The translations under genes were made by a program, and so were the position numbers. DNA of 64,000 nt, from NCBI RefSeq assembly GCF_003386235.1, contig NZ_QRDZ01000008.1, forward strand, positions 186,001 through 250,000. The letters run 5' to 3'. Under the pieces are notes generated by a model. That model made no database searches. It saw nothing but the letters and a program-made list of their open reading frames with translations, and was not told the DNA's origin. This document shows, one piece after another, positions 20,230 through 27,964 of the stretch (positions are counted from its first letter, which is position 1; each line of letters begins with the position of its first letter). The DNA is from Cohnella phaseoli (GTDB lineage: Bacteria > Bacillota > Bacilli > Paenibacillales > Paenibacillaceae).

Positions 20230-21633
20230 CTACTCTTCGACCGCGTATTGCCTGAACCGTTCGATCCGATGGAAGGTCGAATAATTGGCGTCATGCATGT
20301 TTTTCGCCTGGTTGATCGCGGTGCGGCACAAGTAAAGCAGATCTTCGCCGTCAATCAGCATGCTGACATATTGAAAACCGACATCGTCCGGGTTTTCATG
20401 ACGGTAGTCCAGCATACGCTTGACCAAGCGGAAGCTCTGCAAATCCTTGGAGACCGAGAGCGACAGCACATTTCTCTGATGGGGCGTCCGCTCGTCCACC
20501 ACTTCGTTGGCGATCGCCCAGTAGAGGCCGGAAGGCTCGTCGTACAGCAGCTCGAACTTGCAGTTGCTGCCTCCGTTGAAGTCGGCGAAACCATGAAACT
20601 GAAGCGATTCTTCTGGCCGGTCCTTGTTGCCCTTCAGCACGAGCGCTTTGCCGTAGCCTTTCATTGTGTAGCGCAGTACGTTGTAGATGTCCCCGTCGGG
20701 TCCTACAACGGCGTTGCCCTCCAGCCCGCCGCCGACGGCAGCTCCGGGAGCCGCATTCTCCCATGCCGGATCGTAAGGGAGAAATCCTGTACACTGCCAG
20801 TTGCCCGCATCCATCAGATCGGCATCGGCGTCAATCGACAGCAGGGCGTTGCTGTGCCCTCCGCTCGACCACGACCCGTAATCGATCCCCGTGTACAACC
20901 GATTGTCCAACTCGACTACCTGCATCGGCGCCTTGTGCGGTCCTCTGCCCATCCAGCTCCCCGCACCGGTCATGATTGTGACGGGCGAGCTCCAGGTCAG
21001 TCCTTCATCGGCCGTTCGGCCGATCAGCAGGTCGCCGTACTCGGTTGAATTGGCAAGCATGTACAGCTCGCCGCGATGTACGAACAGCTTGCCCCAGAAG
21101 CAGGGCATCAGTTCAGTCACATACCGCCAGCTTTGGCCTCCGTCGTCGGAGCGAAATATCAGCGTCAGATTTTGCGGCGCCTTGCCCGCAAAGACGTCCA
21201 TCGAAGCCAGCAGAGCGCCTGACGGCAGCTTGACAAGCGACGGACTGCACAGGCTTCGGCCGGAGAAAGCATAGATTTCGTCCTCCGGGTGCAAATAGTT
21301 GACAACCGTTCCGACCGGCTTGCCGGTCCGTGCCAGACGGACCTCGCTTGCGCCCGCCCCGCTTGCGCGGGCTACAAAAAATTCGTAGTCGCACTCCGAC
21401 TCCAGCGCCTCGATGATATAGACTGAACCATCCAGCTCTTTCACCTCGAAAGGATCGTTCGTACGGAATTTGCGCCAGTGCAGCAGATGGGTGCCGCTAT
21501 CCCCCGCATCGAACCATTCGAGCTCGATCGTCTTCTCATCCGGCGCTATCCGGCAAATATACGGCAGGTTACGTTTATCATATTGATCATAGGGCCGATA
21601 GGGCCGATAGCTCCAACCGGAATAACCTTTCAT
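20230..21633 (-). CDS. Cytoplasmic sialidase-like (BNR/Asp-box) beta-propeller protein
   Basis: About 467 residues with a short N-terminal beta-sandwich (about 10–90) and a six-bladed-propeller-like body carrying Asp-box sequences SDDGGQSW and TADEGLTW. There is no signal peptide, so it should act in the cytoplasm. Such folds occur in sialidases (GH33) and other exo-glycosidases; the full GH33 arginine triad is not obvious, so the substrate is open. The ATG at 21633 follows GAGGAGGG. It is the last gene of an operon with sugar permeases, a lipoprotein and a sialic-acid-lyase-type aldolase, which suggests release of a keto-deoxy acid sugar from an imported glycoside. Confidence 0.75.
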   Translation of the reverse strand: MKGYSGWSYRPYRPYDQYDKRNLPYICRIAPDEKTIELEWFDAGDSGTHLLHWRKFRTNDPFEVKELDGSVYIIEALESECDYEFFVARASGAGASEVRLARTGKPVGTVVNYLHPEDEIYAFSGRSLCSPSLVKLPSGALLASMDVFAGKAPQNLTLIFRSDDGGQSWRYVTELMPCFWGKLFVHRGELYMLANSTEYGDLLIGRTADEGLTWSSPVTIMTGAGSWMGRGPHKAPMQVVELDNRLYTGIDYGSWSSGGHSNALLSIDADADLMDAGNWQCTGFLPYDPAWENAAPGAAVGGGLEGNAVVGPDGDIYNVLRYTMKGYGKALVLKGNKDRPEESLQFHGFADFNGGSNCKFELLYDEPSGLYWAIANEVVDERTPHQRNVLSLSVSKDLQSFRLVKRMLDYRHENPDDVGFQYVSMLIDGEDLLYLCRTAINQAKNMHDANYSTFHRIERFRQYAVEE

Positions 21634-21646
21634 AGAAGAACCCTCC

Positions 21647-22549
21647 TCATCCTTTGACGGATCCAATCATAACGCCTTTGACAAAATATTTCTGCACGAA
21701 CGGATAGACGCACATGATCGGCAATGTCGAGACAATGATAACCGCATAGCGCATCGCTTCGACCAGATAAATCTGCGCGGCCGCGTCTCCGCCCATATCC
21801 GCGCTATCCGAGGCCATGCTCATCGCAGACTGGCTGACGATCAAATCGCGCAGCACCATCTGCAGCGGCATCAACTGCTGATCCCGCAAGTAGATCATCG
21901 CGTTGAACCACGAATTCCACTGGCTTACGGCAGCGAACAGCACCAGCACGGCAATGAGCGCCTTCGACACCGGCAGCGCGATGCGGAAGAAAAACGAAAA
22001 GTGAGAGCAGCCATCCATACTCGCTGCCTCGAACAGCTCGTCCGGAATTGTCGACTTGATGAACGTCCGGCTGATAATAATGTTAGTTACGTTGACGGCC
22101 CCCAATAGAACGATGACGAGCGGATTTCCGTAAAGACCGATTTCCTTCATCAGCAAATAGGTGGGGATGAGTCCTCCGTTAAAAAACATCGTGAACAGCA
22201 AAAATGCGGTAACGAGCGTCTTGCCCGGGAACGGCTTGCGGGACAAGGCATATCCCGCGAGCAGGCTCGTCATGACCGACAATGCCGTGAACAGCGTCGT
22301 ATAGATCAGCGTGTTCCGATATCCCGTCCAGATCGGCGCATAATTCAGCACTTCGATATACCCTTTAATATCAAGGCTGCGAGGCCAGAACAGCACCTTG
22401 CCGCTTGCCACCAGCTTCGGATCGCTGAACGAGGCGATGATTACAAAATATAGCGGATATGCAACCGCGAGCAAAAGCAGCGTCAAAATCGTGTAATTGA
22501 CCGCATCGTATAGCCGGTCCCCTCTGTTCGCTCTGATAGACTGCCGCAT
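21647..22549 (-). CDS. Carbohydrate ABC transporter permease, LplC/YtcP type
   Basis: About 300 residues, six membrane helices, with the EAA loop EAASMDGCSHFSFFFRIALP that contacts an ATPase. C-terminal KYFVKGVMIGSVKG is the usual end of this permease class. The ATG at 22549 follows GGGGGG; a start six codons upstream would overlap the previous gene. It pairs with the LplB-type permease immediately upstream. No ATPase is encoded in the operon. Confidence 0.92.
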   Translation of the reverse strand: MRQSIRANRGDRLYDAVNYTILTLLLLAVAYPLYFVIIASFSDPKLVASGKVLFWPRSLDIKGYIEVLNYAPIWTGYRNTLIYTTLFTALSVMTSLLAGYALSRKPFPGKTLVTAFLLFTMFFNGGLIPTYLLMKEIGLYGNPLVIVLLGAVNVTNIIISRTFIKSTIPDELFEAASMDGCSHFSFFFRIALPVSKALIAVLVLFAAVSQWNSWFNAMIYLRDQQLMPLQMVLRDLIVSQSAMSMASDSADMGGDAAAQIYLVEAMRYAVIIVSTLPIMCVYPFVQKYFVKGVMIGSVKG

Positions 22550-22560
22550 CGTCGTCCCCC

Positions 22561-23508
22561 CTACCATAGCGATTCCTGGCCCAGTCTCTTGCTGATCTGG
22601 TTGACGACCAGAATCATAATGAAGTTAATGCCGGAGTTGAACAGGCCGATCGCTGCGGAAAGACTATACTGTCCTTCCTTGATGCCGATTTTGTATACGT
22701 AGGTGTTAATAATTTCGCTGGTGCTGATGTTGAACGAATTCTGCATCAGAAACGCCTTCTCGAAGCCCACATTCATAATCGTACCCGACTCCAGAATAAG
22801 CAGGATAACGATCGTCGGCAGAATCGAAGGCAGATCGATCCGCATAACGCGCTGAAACTTGCTGGCCCCGTCGATGATCGCCGCTTCGTGCATCGACTGA
22901 TCGACGGCGGACAGCGCCCCGAGATAGATGATGCTGCTCCAGCCCAGCCCCTGCCAGACTCCGCTCCAGACATACAAATGCGGGAAACTGGAGGCGTTCA
23001 TCAGCACCCCGAGATTGCCCTCGTGCACTCCCAGCATATCCAGCAGATTGCGTACGATGCCCATGGACGGCGAAAAGAAAATGTTCACCATGCCGACTAC
23101 GACGACGATTGAAATGAAATGCGGCGCGTACGTGATCGTCTGCACGAGCTTCTTCATGCGTTGATTCGTCGTGCTGTTGAGTGCGAGCGCTAACAGTACG
23201 GGCAGCGGAAAACCGGCTATCAGCACGTAGAAGCTGATCAACAGCGTATTTTTCAGAACGACCTCAAACATCGGCATGGAGAAGAAACGATCGAAGTGTT
23301 TCAGTCCGACCCATGGGCTATCTATAATTCCGAGATGCGGTTTGAAATCCTTGAAAGCGATTGTGATGCCGTACATCGGCAAATAATTGAATGCGATCAC
23401 CAGCGCGATGGCCGGCAGCAGGAAGAGATACAGCTGGCGATTGTCCCACACTCTCAAGCGCAGCGGCTTGAGCGCTCCCCGTTCTCGCGCGGTTCCGGCA
23501 AGTTTCAC
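22561..23508 (-). CDS. Carbohydrate ABC transporter permease, LplB type
   Basis: A 315-residue permease with six helices; the EAA loop is HEAAIIDGASKFQRVMRIDLP. GTG start preceded by AAGGAG. It forms the heterodimeric channel of a complex-sugar importer with the downstream LplC-type subunit, fed by the lipoprotein encoded 18 bp upstream. Confidence 0.92.
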   Translation of the reverse strand: MKLAGTARERGALKPLRLRVWDNRQLYLFLLPAIALVIAFNYLPMYGITIAFKDFKPHLGIIDSPWVGLKHFDRFFSMPMFEVVLKNTLLISFYVLIAGFPLPVLLALALNSTTNQRMKKLVQTITYAPHFISIVVVVGMVNIFFSPSMGIVRNLLDMLGVHEGNLGVLMNASSFPHLYVWSGVWQGLGWSSIIYLGALSAVDQSMHEAAIIDGASKFQRVMRIDLPSILPTIVILLILESGTIMNVGFEKAFLMQNSFNISTSEIINTYVYKIGIKEGQYSLSAAIGLFNSGINFIMILVVNQISKRLGQESLW

Positions 23509-23526
23509 CCGATCAAGCTCCTTCCT

Positions 23527-25176
23527 CTATTTCGCGATAACATCGTACGCTTTCTGCCGAAGCTCTACGAATTGTTCGAGTCCGAGTTTATTCATCTGCT
23601 TCACGTAAGCGTCCCATCCGGCGTCAATGTCTTGCCTGCCCGTAATGAAGTCGGCGAATACCGTCTTGCGATAGTTGGTCAGGTCCGTTCTGTATTGGTT
23701 CGTCAAGCTCACATCGTCTGCTCCTAGAGCGCCCTCGACGTAGACCATGTCGTTGGGCAGGACAGCGTCCTTATACACATGCTCATAAGCCCAAGCCCGG
23801 GTATTTTTCACGTCGTAGGACAGCTCCTTCCACTTGTCGGCATAGAACGACTGATCCTTCAACGCGACGAAGGAATTGTGCAATCCGAGCTTGCCGCTGT
23901 TCTCCGCCATCTTGTCCGGAGCTTCCTCCCAGAATAGCTGATACGCCTTGCCTTCGGCGTCGTAATCCCATAATGTGCCCTTTACTCCCCGGCTGACCGT
24001 CAGCTCCAGCTCGAGATCGGTCGCAATTGCTTCCAATAGACGGACGGTTGCCGCCGGATATTTGTTTTTCTTCGTAATGACGGCCGTATTGGCCGGCCCT
24101 GCAACATAAGCCTGACTGCGAATGAACGGCTTCTGGCCGTTGCCGCTGTCGATCGGTCCCATGGCCGTCCCCAGCTCGGGCTGCCGGTTCGCGTACGAAT
24201 GGTACGAGCCGACGAGCGGTGGCAGCGAGCTGATCTTGGACACATACGTATTCCCGTCATCCGTGAATACTTCAGGCGGAATCAGACCGGACTGATACAG
24301 ATCGCGCAAATATTTGAGCGGCTCCTTGATCATAGGATTGGTCGACTGATCCTTCACGACGCCGTTATCGACGTAGAGATAGTCGGCGCTGGTAACATAG
24401 ACGCCGAAGCTGCCGTAAATGTCGAACTGCCCTCCGACATAACCGTCGAACTGGAAGTAGTAAGGAATGACATCGCTAGGAATGGTGCCCTTGCCGGCGT
24501 TGTCCTTGATCGCCTGCAATACATTTTTGAATTCTTCAGTCGTCTTTGGAATTTCTAGATTCAGTTCTTTTAACCACGATTCCATAATGATCCATTGATC
24601 GCGCAAATTCCGATCGAACGGCGCGAAATCGATGTACGGCACGCCGTACAATTTGCCATCCGCAGCCAGCGAGCCGTTATAAACCAGCTTATTTTCCTTC
24701 ATAAAGCTGCTCCATGTCGGAGCGTATTGCTCCAGCAGCGGTTCGATCTCTACGAACTGTCCTCCCTCGGCCGCGGAGGTCAGTTGATTGGCGTTCATCC
24801 CAACGCCGAGAATCAGATCGGGAAAATCGTTGCTGGCAAACATCAGATCGACTTTCTCCGCATCCTTGAGCACTTCGACTTCAAGATCGATATTCGTTTT
24901 CTCGGCCACGTACTTCCAGATTTCCGTTGTATCCATGTTAGGCCGCAGCGCGCTGTAGGAGACGACGGCCTTAAGCTTGATCGGCTCCTTCGTAATCGGA
25001 TACCCGGTCAAATTCGTCATGCCGCCGTCCGCCATACCGTCAGACGTCTCCTGCGATGCGCTGGCACCGGAGCTGCCGGTTGCTTCTTCTTTTTGGCTCG
25101 AGCAGCCTGCCAGCAAGGCGATGATTAGCGCAATGCACAATCCGATCACCATTGCACGACTTTTGGAATTTTTCAT
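23527..25176 (-). CDS. Extracellular sugar-binding lipoprotein (LipO type)
   Basis: A 549-residue solute-binding protein with a lipoprotein signal (lipobox LLAGC, cysteine near residue 25), a Ser/Gly/Ala linker and a large two-lobe binding domain. Length above 500 residues is typical for binding proteins of the LplB/LplC oligosaccharide importers of Paenibacillus. It lies between the aldolase and permease genes on one strand, so it should capture the glycoside degraded by this cluster. Confidence 0.92.
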   Translation of the reverse strand: MKNSKSRAMVIGLCIALIIALLAGCSSQKEEATGSSGASASQETSDGMADGGMTNLTGYPITKEPIKLKAVVSYSALRPNMDTTEIWKYVAEKTNIDLEVEVLKDAEKVDLMFASNDFPDLILGVGMNANQLTSAAEGGQFVEIEPLLEQYAPTWSSFMKENKLVYNGSLAADGKLYGVPYIDFAPFDRNLRDQWIIMESWLKELNLEIPKTTEEFKNVLQAIKDNAGKGTIPSDVIPYYFQFDGYVGGQFDIYGSFGVYVTSADYLYVDNGVVKDQSTNPMIKEPLKYLRDLYQSGLIPPEVFTDDGNTYVSKISSLPPLVGSYHSYANRQPELGTAMGPIDSGNGQKPFIRSQAYVAGPANTAVITKKNKYPAATVRLLEAIATDLELELTVSRGVKGTLWDYDAEGKAYQLFWEEAPDKMAENSGKLGLHNSFVALKDQSFYADKWKELSYDVKNTRAWAYEHVYKDAVLPNDMVYVEGALGADDVSLTNQYRTDLTNYRKTVFADFITGRQDIDAGWDAYVKQMNKLGLEQFVELRQKAYDVIAK

Positions 25177-25217
25177 ATTCGTTTAGACCTCCCATTTTTA
25201 ATGTATCGAGTTTCCTT

Positions 25218-26147
25218 TCAGCCGCGCGTGGCGGCGGACAGCGCTTCGCGGGCCATCCCGGCCAGACCGTTAAGCTGAATCACTTCGAGCTGCTTGGACT
25301 CGGTGAACAACTCTCCGTTCAGCACCCTGCTTTCAATCTCCATTGGGACTCCTTGCAGCGACAGGCTGAATTTGGCATTCACCGGATAATACTGATATTC
25401 CGCCATTGAGCAAACTCCGAGCAGCTGCTGCAGCCGTTCGGCTCTTTCCGGTTCGGTACGGTAATGACGATACAGCCATACATACAAGTCGGGATGAAAA
25501 TTCGCCATGACACCGCTGTACCCGTCCGCCCCCAGCCGAAGGCTCTCAAGCAGCGTCGCGCTGTTGGCGTTGAACAGCTTGATGCCTGAGCCTTCGATCA
25601 TGCGCAGCTTGACGGCGATCTGTTCCAGATTGCAGCAGGTATCCTTGATAAACCCGAAGCGTCCGGATTGCAGACAGGCGCTCAGCACCTTGGGCGTCAG
25701 CAGCCGCTTATACGGATACGGGCACTCGTACATCCCGAGCGGGACGTCCGGAAATCGCGATAAGAACGCTTCCATTCTGTCGATCAGCGCTTCGTCCGGC
25801 TCATCCGGTTCGGCAAAACGGTTAGGCAGCACCACGTATGCGGTTACCCCGGAATTCATGATCGCCTCCGCCTCGCGCACTTGATCCTCCAGCCGACTCG
25901 TCGTATGACCGGACACGATCACTTGCATGCCCTCCGGCACGTTCGAAACAATGAACTTCGTCAGTTCCCGCTTCTCTTCCAGACTGAGATGAAACATCTC
26001 GCTGGACTGGCAGACGGCAAATATGCCGTCAACTCCGCACTTGCTGTAATACTCGATCAGCTTTTCCACGGCATAGTAGTCAATTTCGTTGCCTTTCGTG
26101 AAGGGAGTTGCCATTGTAGGCCAGATGCCGCTGCTGATGTTCTGCAT
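25218..26147 (-). CDS. Dihydrodipicolinate synthase/N-acetylneuraminate lyase family aldolase
   Basis: A 309-residue class I aldolase fold (TIM barrel). The Schiff-base lysine is K168 in FGFIKDT and the catalytic tyrosine is Y140 in GMYECP. The family includes DHDPS, sialic acid lyase and KDG aldolases. It is first in a sugar-uptake operon, so a catabolic lyase that splits a 2-keto-3-deoxy sugar acid is more likely than lysine synthesis. Whether that is sialic acid is not decided by the sequence, and no kinase, epimerase or deaminase for sialic acid is adjacent. Its promoter region holds a cre-like site and an IclR-type operator. Confidence 0.85.
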   Translation of the reverse strand: MQNISSGIWPTMATPFTKGNEIDYYAVEKLIEYYSKCGVDGIFAVCQSSEMFHLSLEEKRELTKFIVSNVPEGMQVIVSGHTTSRLEDQVREAEAIMNSGVTAYVVLPNRFAEPDEPDEALIDRMEAFLSRFPDVPLGMYECPYPYKRLLTPKVLSACLQSGRFGFIKDTCCNLEQIAVKLRMIEGSGIKLFNANSATLLESLRLGADGYSGVMANFHPDLYVWLYRHYRTEPERAERLQQLLGVCSMAEYQYYPVNAKFSLSLQGVPMEIESRVLNGELFTESKQLEVIQLNGLAGMAREALSAATRG

Positions 26148-26164
26148 GTCGACCGCCTTTCTTT

Positions 26165-26183
26165 TGTTCTATTATTTAGAACA
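26165..26183. promoter_or_regulatory. Operator 1, probable IclR-regulator site
   Basis: TGTTCT and AGAACA arms are separated by 7 bp, 18 bp upstream of the aldolase start and downstream of its predicted promoter. The same arms and spacing recur at operator 2, next to the regulator gene. Confidence 0.7.
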
Positions 26184-26211
26184 ATATTCTAAATATAATT
26201 AATTCATGGTC

Positions 26212-26241
26212 ATTCTAGCACGAGAAAGCTGCATATGTAAA
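26212..26241 (-). promoter_or_regulatory. Predicted promoter of the aldolase operon
   Basis: On the minus strand, -35 TTTACA (26236–26241) and -10 TAGAAT (26212–26217) are 18 bp apart. The -35 overlaps the cre-like site; operator 1 lies downstream, where a bound repressor would block elongation. Confidence 0.5.
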
Positions 26242-26249
26242 CGCTATTA
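26236..26249. promoter_or_regulatory. cre-like site (CcpA) in the aldolase promoter
   Basis: TGTAAACGCTATTA matches the catabolite-responsive consensus TGWAARCGYTWNCW at all but one position. Its overlap with the predicted -35 of the catabolic operon fits repression by preferred sugars. Confidence 0.5.
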
Positions 26250-26270
26250 TTGAGGTTTTTACGGATTTAT

Positions 26271-26300
26271 TTGCTAAAACTAAGCACGTTGTTCTATAAT
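26271..26300 (+). promoter_or_regulatory. Promoter of the IclR-type regulator gene
   Basis: -35 TTGCTA (26271–26276) and a perfect -10 TATAAT (26295–26300) are 18 bp apart. The -10 lies inside operator 2. Confidence 0.7.
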
Positions 26301-26308
26301 TAAGAACA
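26290..26308. promoter_or_regulatory. Operator 2, probable autorepression site
   Basis: TGTTCT–7 bp–AGAACA, the same design as operator 1, with its spacer forming most of the -10 box of the regulator gene. Binding would shut off the regulator's own promoter. Confidence 0.7.
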
Positions 26309-26365
26309 CAAGTTTATGGTAATGATCAAATTGGAAAAAATGGGTGAGGGGAAGGAAGAGCAGGG

Positions 26366-27118
26366 ATGACGGAGGAAGCCAAGGTCAAAACGTTGAAAAA
26401 ATCGCTGGATATTTTAGAATGCTTCACCATAGCGGTGCCGGAGCTGGGAATCTCCGAAATCAGCGAAAGACTCGGACTGTATAAAAGCAACGTGCACAAT
26501 ATCATTTCAACTTACGAGCAGCGCGGTTATATCGAGCGGAACCCGGAGACCGGAAAGTATCGACTGGGAACGAAAATATTAGAGCTCTCCTATATTATCA
26601 ATGCTAATCTGGGGCTGCATAACGCGATTCATCCGCCAATGAGCGCGCTGTCGGGGGAAATCAATGAAGTGGTCTATTTCGCGGTTCCGAAAGGTCCCCG
26701 CGTCATGTATCTGGAAGGGGTGTATCCGGTCAACTCCTTCAACGCGCGTTCAATGGTCGGCGAAACGGCGGAAATGTACTGTACGTCTATCGGCAAGGCA
26801 ATTCTTGCCTACCTGCCGCCGGATCAAGCCATCAAAGCCATCAGCGAGCAGAGTATGATCAAGCATACGGCTAATACGATCACGGAAAGAGGGGCGCTGC
26901 TGGACGAGCTGGAAGCGATCCGGAAACGGGGCTATAGCATCGACAATATGGAGCATGAGTTCGGCATCAAATGTGTTGGCGTACCGGTATTCCGCAGAGG
27001 CGGCTCCCTGCTGGGCGCCATGAGCGTATCGGGGCCTTCCCCGCGCCTGGAGGAGAAGATCGAAGAGTATGCCGCGAAGCTCCATGCCTATAGCCAGAAA
27101 ATCAGTTTGCGGACATAA
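26366..27118 (+). CDS. IclR-family transcriptional regulator
   Basis: A 250-residue regulator: winged helix at about residues 10–65 (ISEISERLGLYKSNVHNIISTY is the helix-turn-helix) and the IclR effector-binding domain at about 80–248. The family usually represses sugar-acid catabolism and releases DNA when a pathway intermediate binds. It diverges from the aldolase/permease operon, and two identical-arm palindromes lie in the shared 218-bp region, one in each promoter. The ligand is likely the keto-deoxy sugar or its product (inference). Confidence 0.93.
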   Translation: MTEEAKVKTLKKSLDILECFTIAVPELGISEISERLGLYKSNVHNIISTYEQRGYIERNPETGKYRLGTKILELSYIINANLGLHNAIHPPMSALSGEINEVVYFAVPKGPRVMYLEGVYPVNSFNARSMVGETAEMYCTSIGKAILAYLPPDQAIKAISEQSMIKHTANTITERGALLDELEAIRKRGYSIDNMEHEFGIKCVGVPVFRRGGSLLGAMSVSGPSPRLEEKIEEYAAKLHAYSQKISLRT

Positions 27119-27142
27119 CGCGATCGGGCATCGACGGAATAA

Positions 27143-27184
27143 CAAAAGCTCTGGCCTTATGCTTATGCGGTCAGAGCTTTTTAT
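27143..27184 (+). terminator. Terminator of the IclR-type gene
   Basis: AAAGCTCTGGCC and GGTCAGAGCTTT pair (one wobble) around a short loop and are followed by TTTTT. Confidence 0.85.
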
Positions 27185-27296
27185 ACTGCGCGTTTTATGT
27201 GGTAAGAGCAATGAAAACGGGTTTCTAAAGGAGGCATGCTATAGGACTTGAATATCGGTGCTTGAATTTCTTGATCCATTTGAATAATTGATGGTA

Positions 27297-27336
27297 CGAT
27301 AGGGCTGACCTTCCAGGTTAGTTCTATCGGCTTTTT
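27297..27336 (+). terminator. Strong hairpin with T-run upstream of the orphan membrane gene
   Basis: Arms of 15 bases (starting CGATAG, ending CTATCG) pair throughout if G·U wobbles are allowed, with a 3-base loop, followed by GGCTTTTTTG. It lies after the IclR terminator and only 39 bp before the next gene, so it may be a second terminator or an attenuator. Confidence 0.6.
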
Positions 27337-27374
27337 TGAAAAATTGCTGTAGATCATATTACGGGGGTGTAGAT

Positions 27375-27680
27375 GTGTTGGTTAGTGAAAATGATTTCTC
27401 TAATTTTAGGCCCATATTCATCCTATTTATTGTTATATTAATTGTCTCTTTAATAGTCATTCTCTTTCAAAAGAATCATTATAAAATCATTAATGGATAC
27501 ACAGTAATCATAACATTAATAATCACATATATTGTATCTGCCATTTTGTTATATCAGACAGGCATTCTTGCTGATGAATTGGGAATGGGCGGAGACGCTC
27601 TTTCCACGATTATGTTTTTTGTAATAATCCTTTTAGGTTTCGTTAATTATCTTGTTTACCTTTTCAAGAATAGAAAATAA
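27375..27680 (+). CDS. Small three-helix membrane protein of unknown function
   Basis: About 101 residues with three strongly hydrophobic segments (about residues 10–32, 40–62 and 76–98) and short polar ends. No family is recognised. The preferred start is GTG at 27375, seven bases after GGGGG; the frame is open a little further up from a TTG but without a ribosome-binding site. The gene and its flanks are much richer in A+T than the neighbours, with ATA and TTA codons common, which suggests foreign origin. Confidence 0.6.
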   Translation: MLVSENDFSNFRPIFILFIVILIVSLIVILFQKNHYKIINGYTVIITLIITYIVSAILLYQTGILADELGMGGDALSTIMFFVIILLGFVNYLVYLFKNRK

Positions 27681-27880
27681 TTAGGCCAAGTAGTACAACA
27701 AGAGATACAGCCTGATAGTATGCGAGAAATGAGATTTTCCATTGCATTGAAGCCGATCAAGCGGATATTGTGATTAGGAAAGCAAGTCCTCTGCTATGCG
27801 TTATCCGGGTGGATCATCCGATCCTTCGGGCACAAATACATCATGGTTTGCGCAACGTTCACGAATGACCAAAAATCAAG
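27681..27880. other. AT-rich spacer with no recognised gene
   Basis: No supported gene. One plus-strand frame stays open for about 40 codons (through 27870, reading ...LLCVIRVDHPILRAQIHH...) without a ribosome-binding site or a family match; it could be a remnant of a decayed gene. Confidence 0.4.
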
Positions 27881-27919
27881 AAAAAGAGCAGGTTATCGAA
27901 AAGATAGCCCGCTCTTTTT
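27881..27919. terminator. Bidirectional terminator, copy 1 of an inverted pair
   Basis: Stem GAGCAGGTTATC with GATAGCCCGCTC (wobbles) is flanked by A5 and T5. It can end the membrane-protein transcript (plus) and the SLH/CBM transcript (minus). A near-identical element lies in the opposite orientation at 44165–44207. Confidence 0.85.
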
Positions 27920-27964
27920 GTACGAGATCCGATAGATGAAACTGCTACTGCTCTTCCGAAAATA

